Assembly: GCA_030748775.1 (NCBI GenBank)
Contig: JASMLH010000001.1
Span: 67,744 to 106,657, forward strand
Origin: Candidatus Thalassarchaeaceae archaeon
Lineage (GTDB): Archaea > Thermoplasmatota > Poseidoniia > Poseidoniales > Thalassarchaeaceae
DNA: 38,914 nt
Direction: 5' to 3'
Below, one piece after another: positions 24,696 to 32,956 of this stretch. Every line of letters starts with the position of its first letter. The stretch's first letter is position 1. Made by a program: the position numbers and the translations under genes. Under the pieces are notes generated by a model. That model was given only the letters and a program-made list of their open reading frames with translations, had not been told where the DNA came from and did no database searches.

Positions 24696-25886
24696 ATGCA
24701 GGACGCTCCCCAGAAGTTCGAGGGCGACCTTTCCTCTCTTTGGCGGCTGGATGTCATGCCTCCCCTCCACCGTCTCTCCTGGTGGTGGTACTGGGTCCTA
24801 GTTCTGGTTCCCGACCCAGACAACCCTCGCCGCTCCCGCCAGCTCATGACTTTGTGGTCAACAAAGGAGACTGAGGCGATTCGAGTCAGCGGTCACTGGT
24901 GGAAGCCAGGCTCTAGGATGCACAAGGACGAGCATGGCGGCTTCGTGATCCCGGGAATGGTTTGTGCATGGTGGTACGACGGCAAGACGATGCATGAGCC
25001 ACTAACCATGAGGGAATGCAGGATGGCCGTAGTTAGCGACGAGCACCCGCTCTGGCCCGGGGGAGGGGAAGGCAAGGGAGCCGGAGCCATCGTTCCAATA
25101 GACTCCGAGGACTTGTCGATGGGGATGAACCCTGGAAACAAGTCGATGTGGCTAGGCCTCAGCAGCGACAGGAAGGCAAGAAGCGGAGGCGCACCCTCTA
25201 GATTCGAGGCGAAACTTACCCCTTGGTGGGGACCTCCAAGCGAACTCACCTACAAGAACAACGAGATAGCACTTGGAATGGGTTACGACATACTTAGGCT
25301 GCAGGGTATGAAAGCGGAGTTGACTATCGATGGGGAGCAGTTAGAGGGTACTGCATACTTCCAGAAGGTAACCGTTCAGGCCCCCTCGGTTCCTTGGTTT
25401 TGGGGGATGCTTCATTTCAGCGATGGATCCTTCTTGGACTGGTTCGTCCCTCACATTACGCCGCTATCAACCGCCAAGGACGACAAGCCCTGGAGAAAAC
25501 GTGATACGACCAGGATCCCCCTGCGCACAGCAGGAGTATTCCATGACCGAATCAGAGGACGAACTGAGGAATTCGACAACTGCGAGGTAATTCTCAGCAA
25601 GTCCGAAACAGGACTATTGGATAGCGAAGGAAATCTGCTTCCCGACTTCCAAATTCGGGTCTGGAACGACAGCACCTCTGCCTCATTTCAGATCAATGCA
25701 GTAAGCAGGGCAAGATGGAGGTTCGACCAGCCAACCAGGGGTGGGATGGTCAGCCACCTAACTTACAATGAGTACCCATTCGAGGTCAATCGGATTTCAA
25801 TTATTGATAGCGAAGGGACAAGGACGACTGATGACTACGATTGGATACACGGAAACGCCGAGCACTCATGGGGTTTCCTCCACTAG
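24696..25886 (+). CDS. Conserved protein, possibly CrtC/AttH lipocalin-like
   Basis: A 396-residue, Trp-rich, mostly beta protein without signal peptide or membrane helix, seven bases after the second permease and so part of the ABC cluster. Phrases such as GHWWKPGSRMH, ELTIDGEQLEGTAYFQKV and VPWFWGMLHFSDGSFLDWF recall the calycin-like CrtC/AttH (hydroxyneurosporene synthase-related) proteins. AttH is encoded next to ABC exporter genes in the bacterial att cluster, so the context fits. The fold call is from memory of the family style and is tentative. A second in-frame Met lies at 24756. Confidence 0.5.
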   Translation: MQDAPQKFEGDLSSLWRLDVMPPLHRLSWWWYWVLVLVPDPDNPRRSRQLMTLWSTKETEAIRVSGHWWKPGSRMHKDEHGGFVIPGMVCAWWYDGKTMHEPLTMRECRMAVVSDEHPLWPGGGEGKGAGAIVPIDSEDLSMGMNPGNKSMWLGLSSDRKARSGGAPSRFEAKLTPWWGPPSELTYKNNEIALGMGYDILRLQGMKAELTIDGEQLEGTAYFQKVTVQAPSVPWFWGMLHFSDGSFLDWFVPHITPLSTAKDDKPWRKRDTTRIPLRTAGVFHDRIRGRTEEFDNCEVILSKSETGLLDSEGNLLPDFQIRVWNDSTSASFQINAVSRARWRFDQPTRGGMVSHLTYNEYPFEVNRISIIDSEGTRTTDDYDWIHGNAEHSWGFLH

Positions 25887-25946
25887 ATGCAGAAGCCTCC
25901 AATCCGCCAACATCTTGAGTAGACATCGATTCGGGAGTAGTTACAC

Positions 25947-26915
25947 ATGAGCAGCTACATTGACGAATTCAAGTCCAGGGTTGATGGAGATGCAGTGCTG
26001 TCAGATTTCCCAGAGATAACCGAGGCAGAGGTCCCTATCTGGAGAGGGAGGCCAACATTCCTGTCGATGTTAGACAAGTACATATTGGGCGTATTGGTAT
26101 TGGCGGTCCACCTCCTGTTCTTTGCAGGAGATTGGCTTGAACCCGAAGGGGAAGGTAGGGCTAACTTCGTAATCAAGGTGATTGTCAATCTAGTTGACTT
26201 CAGTGGCGTCCTTGGTTTCGTGATTTCAATGCTAGTACTTACGAAGATAAACCACTATGCGAACTTCTCTACTTCTGGGAAGTGGACAACTTCGTGGCTG
26301 TTGCTCAGCTCAACAATTCCAGTATTTTGGAAGATCATGGACATTCTCGAGTGGTTAGCCGGGTTTGCAGGTTCAGAGTTCTCGAATCCATTGCCCGCGT
26401 GGAATCATCTCTGGTTCCTCCCATTGGGGGCAGCTTCATTCATCGTAATGTTGGCAATCACCATTCTTTATCAGAGGTCTTTCGATTACGCCATTACAGA
26501 CAAGAGGGTCCACATTCGCAAGAGTTTCCTTTTCGTGGACTCAAGCGTTGAGGGAATCTCATTCCAGAAGATCGAGAACCTAAAGGCAGACCCCTCAATT
26601 CTCGGGAGAATCCTGGGCTTCGGTAATGTCCATGTCGTAACTGGTTCAGGTGTGGGTTTGCAGGTTGAGTCACTTGGAGTAGCAGTTGGAGTGGCAGATG
26701 ATGTCCGAGAGCCCCTCACGGGCTTCAGGAGAGTAGTTTCGATAATGTTTGGATGGATCACCATGCAGAGGCAGAGGACGGAGATGTCCGCTGATCCCGC
26801 TAACTGCCTATATGGTGTGAAGAGGCCAATGGATGTGTATCGCCTAATCAACGAGTTGATGGACATCAATGTAGGTCCACCGGGTTCTGATTCTGACCTG
26901 CCCGCCATCGAGTAG
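25947..26915 (+). CDS. Membrane protein with bacterial PH-like domain (bPH2, YdbS/YdbT type)
   Basis: The 322-residue product has a soluble N-terminal 45 residues with VPIWRGRPTFLSML, four hydrophobic helices (about 48-65, 78-97, 112-130, 155-175), then a cytosolic PH-like domain. That domain reads YAITDKRVHIRKSFLFVDSS, then ISFQKIENLKADPSILGRILGFG and VHVVTGSG, the bPH2 (DUF304) pattern. The C-terminal part is acidic. The function of this family is not well defined. GGGAG lies about ten bases before ATG 25947. It follows the ABC cluster after 60 bases. Confidence 0.8.
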   Translation: MSSYIDEFKSRVDGDAVLSDFPEITEAEVPIWRGRPTFLSMLDKYILGVLVLAVHLLFFAGDWLEPEGEGRANFVIKVIVNLVDFSGVLGFVISMLVLTKINHYANFSTSGKWTTSWLLLSSTIPVFWKIMDILEWLAGFAGSEFSNPLPAWNHLWFLPLGAASFIVMLAITILYQRSFDYAITDKRVHIRKSFLFVDSSVEGISFQKIENLKADPSILGRILGFGNVHVVTGSGVGLQVESLGVAVGVADDVREPLTGFRRVVSIMFGWITMQRQRTEMSADPANCLYGVKRPMDVYRLINELMDINVGPPGSDSDLPAIE

Positions 26916-26977
26916 CAAGATGATGCTCCGCACCGTTCATAACGGTGGGTCCACCCAACACGACTGAAGGGGATGAG

Positions 26978-27523
26978 ATGACAGACGTTGACCTAATGAC
27001 ACAGGCTGCCCAGAATATCACGCAGGGCGACTTCATGGGGGCAATGGCAATCTTCGAAGGACACATAGATGCAAATCGCGATGATCCAGCTGGTTACCAT
27101 GGCTGGGCCGAGTCCGCACTTTTCGAGATTCAGGAGAATGGAAACTTTGACGAGAAGGGGAACGACAGAATCAACGAGGGGCAAGTTGCTGCGTACTTCA
27201 AGAAAGCAGCAGCATTAGACCCCCAGAGCACGGAGTATCAGGCTGCATATGCCAACGCACTGATTGAGTTCGATAGGATTCCAATGGCTATCAGGGAATT
27301 GAAGAAGTTGAAGGAACTAGGGGACTCTTCTGATGACTTCGACGTAACTCAGGATTTGTACCAGGCCGCGAAGATGCTCATCGACAACATTGACTTCAAG
27401 ACCAACTTTGACAGAAGCGAGCAGTTCGCCAAACAATTCCTGCCAGTGGCAGTAGAGTTTGCCTTGCTTGGCATGGGATTCGCCTCAGCGGAGGAGGCTC
27501 TTGAGTACCTCCAGACAGAGTAG
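26978..27523 (+). CDS. TPR-like helical protein
   Basis: A 181-residue soluble, acidic helical protein. Repeats such as GDFMGAMAIFEGHIDANRDDPAGYHGWAE and AAYFKKAAALDPQSTEYQAAYANAL fit tetratricopeptide-like helical pairs (about residues 5-40 and 65-100), with a third helical pair after IREL. No catalytic motif is seen; the role is probably protein-protein interaction. The start at 26978 has GGGGATGAG upstream; an 11-residue longer frame from 26945 is possible. It is followed by truA after 11 bases. Confidence 0.7.
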   Translation: MTDVDLMTQAAQNITQGDFMGAMAIFEGHIDANRDDPAGYHGWAESALFEIQENGNFDEKGNDRINEGQVAAYFKKAAALDPQSTEYQAAYANALIEFDRIPMAIRELKKLKELGDSSDDFDVTQDLYQAAKMLIDNIDFKTNFDRSEQFAKQFLPVAVEFALLGMGFASAEEALEYLQTE

Positions 27524-27534
27524 GGGGGGCATAA

Positions 27535-28410
27535 TTGCAACGCGACCGGTTCATGGTCGCTGTTGGGTATCATGGTCATGCCTTCCACGGTTCTCAGATT
27601 CAACCCGATGTTAGAACGGTCGAGGGCTCCATTTCCAATGCTCTTCAGAGGCTCACTTGGTGGACGGAGGGGTGCTTGGAAATGTCCAGTAGGACGGACG
27701 CAGGCGTCAGCGTCCGATTCAACCTGGCCAGGATAGATCTACCCAGAACAGTATCCAAACAGGCTAACGAGTCTTCGATAATTCGTGCACTGAATGACCA
27801 TCTCCCGGTTGGGGCCGTCGTTCTTTCTGCCTCCAAGGTACCAGATGAATCCAAGGTAAGGTACGCGGATTCTAGGAAGTACCTATACAGGCTGGAGTGC
27901 ATAGAGGAATGGCCCTCTCTACCTGATCCAGACCTACTCAGTTCAGCATGTCAAATGATTGAGGGCAAACACGACTTTTCCAACCTCTCAAAGATTGAAG
28001 ACGATAGGGATCCAATTCGGACTGTTGACGAGTGCCGCCCTTGGGTATCTGGCGATGGACGGCCCGTTGGATTCGTAATTTGCGCCAAGTCGTTCCTATG
28101 GAACCAGGTCCGCAGGATTGCCTCTGCCTTCTCGGGCATTTCTTCCGGACGACTAGAACTGATGGACCTGGACTTGGCCATGAGGAAACCGGAAATCCCG
28201 GTGGACATGGGAAGGGCCCCTTCCGAGGGCCTTGTTCTCTGGGAGATTTCACACCTTGATATCGCCAATCCGCTCCCCAATGGAATCCCCGAGCCCAGTA
28301 ACCTGTCCACCCGTCCAGAGGATCCTAGAGAGTACAGGAGATGGCTCTCCATGTCTGGATACGAGATTAGTACTCTACTGGAGAATGAGTGGAGGTCCAG
28401 GCTCAATTGA
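27535..28410 (+). CDS. truA: tRNA pseudouridine synthase A
   Basis: Makes pseudouridine in the tRNA anticodon arm (positions 38-40 in bacteria). The 291-residue product has VAVGYHGHAFHGSQ, the catalytic motif MSSRTDAGVS with Asp55, RKYLYRL, and FLWNQVRRI, all TruA features, and the length is typical. The start is TTG 27535, after a GGGGGG run that is a plausible ribosome site; ATG 27553 is an alternative. Its stop overlaps the stop of the convergent riboflavin kinase gene in the palindrome TCAATTGA. Confidence 0.93.
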   Translation: MQRDRFMVAVGYHGHAFHGSQIQPDVRTVEGSISNALQRLTWWTEGCLEMSSRTDAGVSVRFNLARIDLPRTVSKQANESSIIRALNDHLPVGAVVLSASKVPDESKVRYADSRKYLYRLECIEEWPSLPDPDLLSSACQMIEGKHDFSNLSKIEDDRDPIRTVDECRPWVSGDGRPVGFVICAKSFLWNQVRRIASAFSGISSGRLELMDLDLAMRKPEIPVDMGRAPSEGLVLWEISHLDIANPLPNGIPEPSNLSTRPEDPREYRRWLSMSGYEISTLLENEWRSRLN

Positions 28411-28843
28411 GCTCTATGTGCACCAGGTCCCCATCAGAACAAGGCAGAACTTCCCTAAGGAAAGCCCCTGAAATCACTTCAGCAGTACTGGTGTGCCTAG
28501 TCAAATCTGGAATCAGAACAGCACATTCCTCCCAGGAACCACCATTCCGTGAAATTCTTGCAACAAATGCTGTAGCTCCACCGAAGGACTTCCCATCTCT
28601 TTCGAATCCATCAATTCTGTGTGGCTCCGGCGACTCGCTCGAATCCCCTTCCTCCAACCCTGCAATGACTCTCAACTTTCTGAAAAGGTCAGCGGAACCC
28701 CCGTCGACATCGACGTTTAGTGTGCCAGGCCATGCACCTACTCCGAGAACCCGCTTGAATTGCGACTGGTAGTGGCTTTGCGACATGAAGACATGTGCCC
28801 TTCCTAGCCCGCTGCTAACAGTCCCACTGATTCTCATGACCAT
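28403..28843 (-). CDS. ribK: CTP-dependent riboflavin kinase (DUF120 family)
   Basis: Archaeal enzyme that makes FMN from riboflavin with CTP as donor. The 146-residue product has the cradle-loop fold pattern of the family: ISGTVSSGLGRAHVFMS, FKRVLGVGAWPGTLNVDVD, FGGATAFVARI, CAVLIPDLTRHTSTAEVIS and FLREVLPCSDGDLVHIEL. There is no N-terminal HTH domain, which some archaeal relatives carry. ATG 28843 and 28837 are both possible. FMN and FAD would serve the nitronate monooxygenase and acyl-CoA dehydrogenase in this window. Confidence 0.88.
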   Translation of the reverse strand: MVMRISGTVSSGLGRAHVFMSQSHYQSQFKRVLGVGAWPGTLNVDVDGGSADLFRKLRVIAGLEEGDSSESPEPHRIDGFERDGKSFGGATAFVARISRNGGSWEECAVLIPDLTRHTSTAEVISGAFLREVLPCSDGDLVHIELN

Positions 28844-28880
28844 GGCGGGACCTCATGGCTCATAATTTTCGGCATAGGCA

Positions 28881-29780
28881 CTATAGTTCCAATACCGTTG
28901 ACTGCCGGGCCACTCCCCATCCCAGCTCCCTCACTCTACTTGCCTGGTCGGAACTTTCGTCAACTAGTGGATTGGTGTGATTTAGGTGAATGAAAATTAC
29001 GTCTGGATCTCCAGGCCCCTTGCTCCCAATGATTTCTAGGGTTTTCGAGACCGTTGGGTGGGGAATTTGAGTCATGTCCCTTCCCGGTAGTTCGCCTTCG
29101 TCCCAGAAAGTGCCATCCACCAGGGCAATGTTCACTCCTAGATCCAAAAGCCAGCTCTTCACATCCTTGGCTTCGTATAGCCCCAGGGTACCTCCCCAGT
29201 GATCATGATCTGGAAGGAAAAGTAGAGACTTGTTGGGCCCGCTGATCAGTATTGCATGGGTGTCGGATTCCTCGTCCCTGTGGGGGACGGGAAGTAAGGT
29301 ATACCTGAAACCACATCCTTCGGATGGCGTGAATGGGCGATTCGATTCGACAATAGTGGCTTCAAACGGAGCCTCCAGGCCCCTCGCACGGACCACATCC
29401 AGAACCCTCGAGCTTGCGAGAAGGGGGACGGAATCTAGCCCCATCGACTCTTTGCCGAACTGTCCAAGTCCGTCAATATGGCCTAGGTGGGTATGTGTCA
29501 GGCACACGGTCTTTGGAGATGCCACTCCATCCATCCCGAGGCTCGTTGCCGCTATCCAGAGTTGCTGGGAAACGTCCCTTGTAGCTTCTACTAGATGCAG
29601 GCCTCCATCTTCCCCCAATATTGCGATTGATGAGGGATGGAGCCTCAATGATGGGTCCATTTGAGCTGCAGAGCACCTTTCACAGTCGCATCCTGCTTGG
29701 GGGACTCCTCCATCCTGGGCGACTCCCAGAATTGCAACTCTCACTCCACCCGAGTCCATGCCCTGGGATTGCCCACCCAC
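28881..29780 (-). CDS. PqqB-like metallo-beta-lactamase-fold hydrolase
   Basis: A 299-residue metallo-hydrolase. The N-terminal VAILGVAQDGGVPQAGCDCERC and C-terminal ALVDGTFWDEGELPGRDM plus FIHLNHTNPLVDE match the PqqB branch of the fold. LTHTHLGHIDGL carries the His/Asp metal ligands and VPHRDEESDTHAILI a further His. PqqB acts in pyrroloquinoline quinone synthesis in bacteria, but no other pqq gene is visible here, so the substrate is unknown. Starts at 29780, 29759 or a downstream GTG are possible. Divergent from KBL, with 70 bases between the starts. Confidence 0.82.
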   Translation of the reverse strand: MGGQSQGMDSGGVRVAILGVAQDGGVPQAGCDCERCSAAQMDPSLRLHPSSIAILGEDGGLHLVEATRDVSQQLWIAATSLGMDGVASPKTVCLTHTHLGHIDGLGQFGKESMGLDSVPLLASSRVLDVVRARGLEAPFEATIVESNRPFTPSEGCGFRYTLLPVPHRDEESDTHAILISGPNKSLLFLPDHDHWGGTLGLYEAKDVKSWLLDLGVNIALVDGTFWDEGELPGRDMTQIPHPTVSKTLEIIGSKGPGDPDVIFIHLNHTNPLVDESSDQASRVRELGWGVARQSTVLEL

Positions 29781-29814
29781 CCATCAAGCCCTCGATTGGA
29801 AAATTCCAGGTTTC

Positions 29815-29829
29815 CGATTAAACCTTGAA
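29815..29829 (+). promoter_or_regulatory. TATA-like element before KBL
   Basis: CGATTAAACCTTGAA ends 22 bases before ATG 29851. The position fits a TATA region for a leaderless message. The reading frame is open upstream from 29758, so this element supports the shorter form of the protein. Confidence 0.35.
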
Positions 29830-29850
29830 CCGATACTCCTTCTGGATGCC

Positions 29851-31029
29851 ATGCCAGTCGACCTTTCCTGGATGCGCGAGAGGTACGAGGAGCTTCGAGC
29901 CCAAGGTCTCGATTGGAACCCCCCCACCCTGGAGGCAGCCAACGAACCAAGGTGCGTTATTGATGGAAAAGAAATGATAATGCTATCTGCCAACAACTAC
30001 CTCAATCTGACAACCCACCCCAAGGTCGTCGAAGCAGCAATAGATGCTACTAGGAAGTATGGTGCCGGCTCAGGCTCTGTCCGAGCCATTGCAGGCACTA
30101 TGGACATACACCTTGAGGCCGAGAGAATCTGTGCCGAATTCAAAGAAGTAGAATCTTCGCTGATATACTCGGCTGGCTATACTGCCAACGTCGGACTAAT
30201 CCCCTCATTGGTTAGGGGACCAGAGGACGTGATAATCTCAGACGAGCTCAACCACGGTTCAATCATCGACGGAGTTAGGCTGACCAAGGCATCGAGGGCA
30301 GTCTATCCGCACAATGACATGGGTGCTCTGGAGAGGGTTCTGCAGGAGAACCAGAATTCAGAGAGGAAGCTAATAATCACAGACGGAGTTTTCAGTATGG
30401 ATGGTGACATCGCTCCTCTGGACGAAATCGCAAAGCTAGCAGAGGAGTTCGGAGCCATGACATTCGTTGATGACTGCCACGGAGAAGGAGTACTTGGCAA
30501 TGGAAGAGGGATCGTCTCACACTTCGGGCTCCAGGGCAAGGTGACATTCGAAATCGGCTCTTTCTCGAAGGCTTTGGGTGTACAAGGGGGGATAGTTGCT
30601 GGTAGTGATGAGGTAAGGACTCACGCTCTCAACCACAGTAGATCGTGGCTCCTCTCAGGAAGTCAGCCACCAGGAGTCGCTGCAGCACAGAAGGCCGCCA
30701 TAGAGGTCTTGGTTGAAGAGCCTGAGCACGTCTCCAGACTTTGGGAGAATACGTCGTTCTTCCGGCAGGAGCTGGACTCAATGGGCTTTGATACTGGGGT
30801 GAGCGAGACCCCGATAATCCCAGTGATGTGCGGAGAAAGCAGCAAGGCCAAGGAGCTATCGGAAGAGCTCAGAAAAGAGGGAGTAATGGTAGGCGCCATA
30901 GTATTCCCAATGGTATCTAGGGACAAAGCGAGGGTAAGGACTCAGATGTCCGCCGGGCTCTCGCGCGAAGATATCGACTCCGTTCTCTCCGCCTTCGACA
31001 GGTGCGGGAGAAGGATGGGACTCATCTGA
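29851..31029 (+). CDS. kbl: 2-amino-3-ketobutyrate CoA ligase (glycine C-acetyltransferase)
   Basis: PLP enzyme of the alpha-oxoamine synthase family that splits 2-amino-3-oxobutyrate with CoA into glycine and acetyl-CoA (threonine breakdown). The 392 residues show SANNYLNLTTHP, SDELNHGSIIDGVRL, TDGVFSMDGDIAPL, VDDCHGEGVLG, the PLP lysine in GSFSKALG (Lys240), IIPVMCGE and ARVRTQMSAGLS. These agree closely with KBL; serine palmitoyltransferase-like activity is a less likely alternative. Threonine dehydrogenase, the usual partner, is not in the window. Start chosen at 29851 because the TATA-like element lies just upstream. Confidence 0.9.
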   Translation: MPVDLSWMRERYEELRAQGLDWNPPTLEAANEPRCVIDGKEMIMLSANNYLNLTTHPKVVEAAIDATRKYGAGSGSVRAIAGTMDIHLEAERICAEFKEVESSLIYSAGYTANVGLIPSLVRGPEDVIISDELNHGSIIDGVRLTKASRAVYPHNDMGALERVLQENQNSERKLIITDGVFSMDGDIAPLDEIAKLAEEFGAMTFVDDCHGEGVLGNGRGIVSHFGLQGKVTFEIGSFSKALGVQGGIVAGSDEVRTHALNHSRSWLLSGSQPPGVAAAQKAAIEVLVEEPEHVSRLWENTSFFRQELDSMGFDTGVSETPIIPVMCGESSKAKELSEELRKEGVMVGAIVFPMVSRDKARVRTQMSAGLSREDIDSVLSAFDRCGRRMGLI

Positions 31030-31048
31030 CAGCACTTCTGGCGGATAA

Positions 31049-31633
31049 TCAGGCATCCCCTACAGCCTCATCCATCTCACTGTCAGTTTGTTCTGGAGGG
31101 AGGGTGTCTTCTGGGTATGTTGTATTCCTCATGCCCTTGAATGGGTCCAAATCCTTCTCAATGAGCCTTAGGATCCTCCATCTCGGGGCATATGAGAGGT
31201 GAACATAAATTGGCCCAGGAAGTATCATTATCGCTAATCCCACTAACTCTACCATTCCTCCGTATTCGTAGAATTCTGAGAACACCATCACTAGGAGTCC
31301 GATGAAGGGGAACGGGAATAGGTACCTCCTCCTGAGTTCAAGCCTCACTGGAGGCCTCTTTATTGCCATTGAAGTAATCAGTGAAATTGCACCCAATGAT
31401 GCCGTGACCACCACCAGCCTTGCAGCCAGAGATGGCCATTCTTCCAGCTCACCGATAAATGCCGAGAGCAGAAGCAGCGGAATTGCAATTAGAACTCCAT
31501 AGAAACCGCCAACAAATGCCGGGTTCGCCCAAGTCAACGGATATCTCAGGAATAGCCCACTAAGGCCACCTGGCTCGAGCATTTGGCGATGCTCCTGATC
31601 AAGCCCTCCGACCGCGCCCCTCCAGTTAACCAC
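31049..31633 (-). CDS. Hypothetical membrane protein
   Basis: Not recognised. The 194-residue product has four hydrophobic helices (about 38-58, 70-90, 105-120, 125-145). It has a cytosolic-looking C-terminus with YAPRWRILRLIEKDLDPFKG and an acidic end. It is convergent with KBL (19 bases apart) and divergent from citrate synthase. Upstream on its strand is an A-rich run (GACAAAAAAGAACC) that may be part of its promoter. Confidence 0.6.
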   Translation of the reverse strand: MVNWRGAVGGLDQEHRQMLEPGGLSGLFLRYPLTWANPAFVGGFYGVLIAIPLLLLSAFIGELEEWPSLAARLVVVTASLGAISLITSMAIKRPPVRLELRRRYLFPFPFIGLLVMVFSEFYEYGGMVELVGLAIMILPGPIYVHLSYAPRWRILRLIEKDLDPFKGMRNTTYPEDTLPPEQTDSEMDEAVGDA

Positions 31634-31747
31634 GAGAGTCGCGCCCCATGAGGTTCTTTTTTGTCATTTTCCCAATTATTGGCCATTTTTCTCGTCCTAG
31701 GGCCGTTTTTGGCAGAAACACCCCCAGAATTCTAATTCGGAGGGATT

Positions 31748-32956
31748 ATGACAGAGTGGCAGTTACCGACTGCTCTGGGGTTTGTAATGTCCGAGGAAGA
31801 CTCACTTTTCACAATCTCTGAGAAGCACTTGGATAGTGGTCTCCGTGGAATTCCTGTTGGCACCTGTCTCACCTCTTACGTAGACCCAGTTGAGGGAGTT
31901 CACTACGTGGGCTATCCAGTAGGGGACCTATCAAACCTGGAGGAGGAGGACGTAATCTACCTGCTTTTTCACAAGAAGCTTCCGAACGACGAAGAGTCGG
32001 CAGCCTTCAGGAAGGAACTGGCCCATCGCGGTGAAGAGATCCCTACTGGTGCACTCAGAGTTCTAGAGACTCTAACTCCCGGTAGCGGACATCCCATGGA
32101 CTGGCTGTCAATTGGCATTATGGCAATGGGGGCCGCCGAAACGACTGGCGATGCAAGGTCAGATTCGATGAACCTGATTGCCAGAATGCCGGAACTAATG
32201 GCTCGGATTTTCCTGCTCAGAGGAGGGGAGAAGGAGAAATTGCGCCCTAGGAAGACCGAACTCGGCCTAGTCGAGAATTTTGTCCATATGCTAGGTATTG
32301 ACGGGGGGGAAGCCGAGAGGATGAAACGGGTCTTGCGATTCTTCTTCATATTGCACATGGATCATGGAGGGGGGAACCTGTCTACATTCTCGGGCAAGGC
32401 GGTTGCCTCTGGTCGGGCCTCGGTTTATGCTTCATTGGCCAGTGCAATGAATGCCCTCTCAGGGCCACTACACGGACGTGCAAACCAGGCCTGTCTAGAG
32501 TTCGTTCAGCGGATAGGAACATCAGATCACTCCGAAATCGAGGATTTCGTAAGATCAGAACTAGCCGCCAAGCGTCCGATTTATGGCTTCGGACACGGCG
32601 TACTAAGGGCCGAGGATCCCAGAGCACGACTCCTGATTGAATTGGGCTCGGAGATCTGCCCCGACGACGAGCACTTCCAGGTCGTTAAGGCGTTGAGGGA
32701 GGTCGTACCCCCGATTCTGAAAGAGCATCCGAAGATCAAGAATCCATATCCGAACGTCGATCTCGCTAGCGGAAGCCTACTCCATGCGATTGGCTTCCGA
32801 AAGCCTCACTACTATACGACATTCTTCGGATGGGCCAGAGTAGCAGGAATTTGCGCGCAGATCCTGGATGAGAGGAACTCAAGGGATGGACGGGGCGTGC
32901 CTATCTACCGACCCAAGTACATAGCAAAGGACCAGCCTTCTAGGCGCCTGGACTAG
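31748..32956 (+). CDS. Citrate synthase, similar to the mitochondrial-type enzyme
   Basis: Condenses oxaloacetate and acetyl-CoA to citrate. The 402-residue protein has the three catalytic residues in context: His242 in LSGPLHGRANQ, His283 in GFGHGVLRAEDPRA, Asp338 in NPYPNVDLASGSLL. The wording HMDHGGGNLSTF, GHGVLR in place of the GHRVY common in bacteria, and the C-terminal YYTTFFGWARVAGICAQI resemble the eukaryotic mitochondrial branch. ATG 31748 has GGAGGGATT directly before it. The stop overlaps the stop of the convergent phosphodiesterase in CTAG. KBL nearby would supply acetyl-CoA. Confidence 0.93.
   Translation: MTEWQLPTALGFVMSEEDSLFTISEKHLDSGLRGIPVGTCLTSYVDPVEGVHYVGYPVGDLSNLEEEDVIYLLFHKKLPNDEESAAFRKELAHRGEEIPTGALRVLETLTPGSGHPMDWLSIGIMAMGAAETTGDARSDSMNLIARMPELMARIFLLRGGEKEKLRPRKTELGLVENFVHMLGIDGGEAERMKRVLRFFFILHMDHGGGNLSTFSGKAVASGRASVYASLASAMNALSGPLHGRANQACLEFVQRIGTSDHSEIEDFVRSELAAKRPIYGFGHGVLRAEDPRARLLIELGSEICPDDEHFQVVKALREVVPPILKEHPKIKNPYPNVDLASGSLLHAIGFRKPHYYTTFFGWARVAGICAQILDERNSRDGRGVPIYRPKYIAKDQPSRRLD

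Noticed and set aside
31649-31712. T-runs between the membrane protein and citrate synthase genes as terminators
   Set aside because: The genes are divergent, so no transcript is known to end here; the runs more likely belong to promoter DNA.
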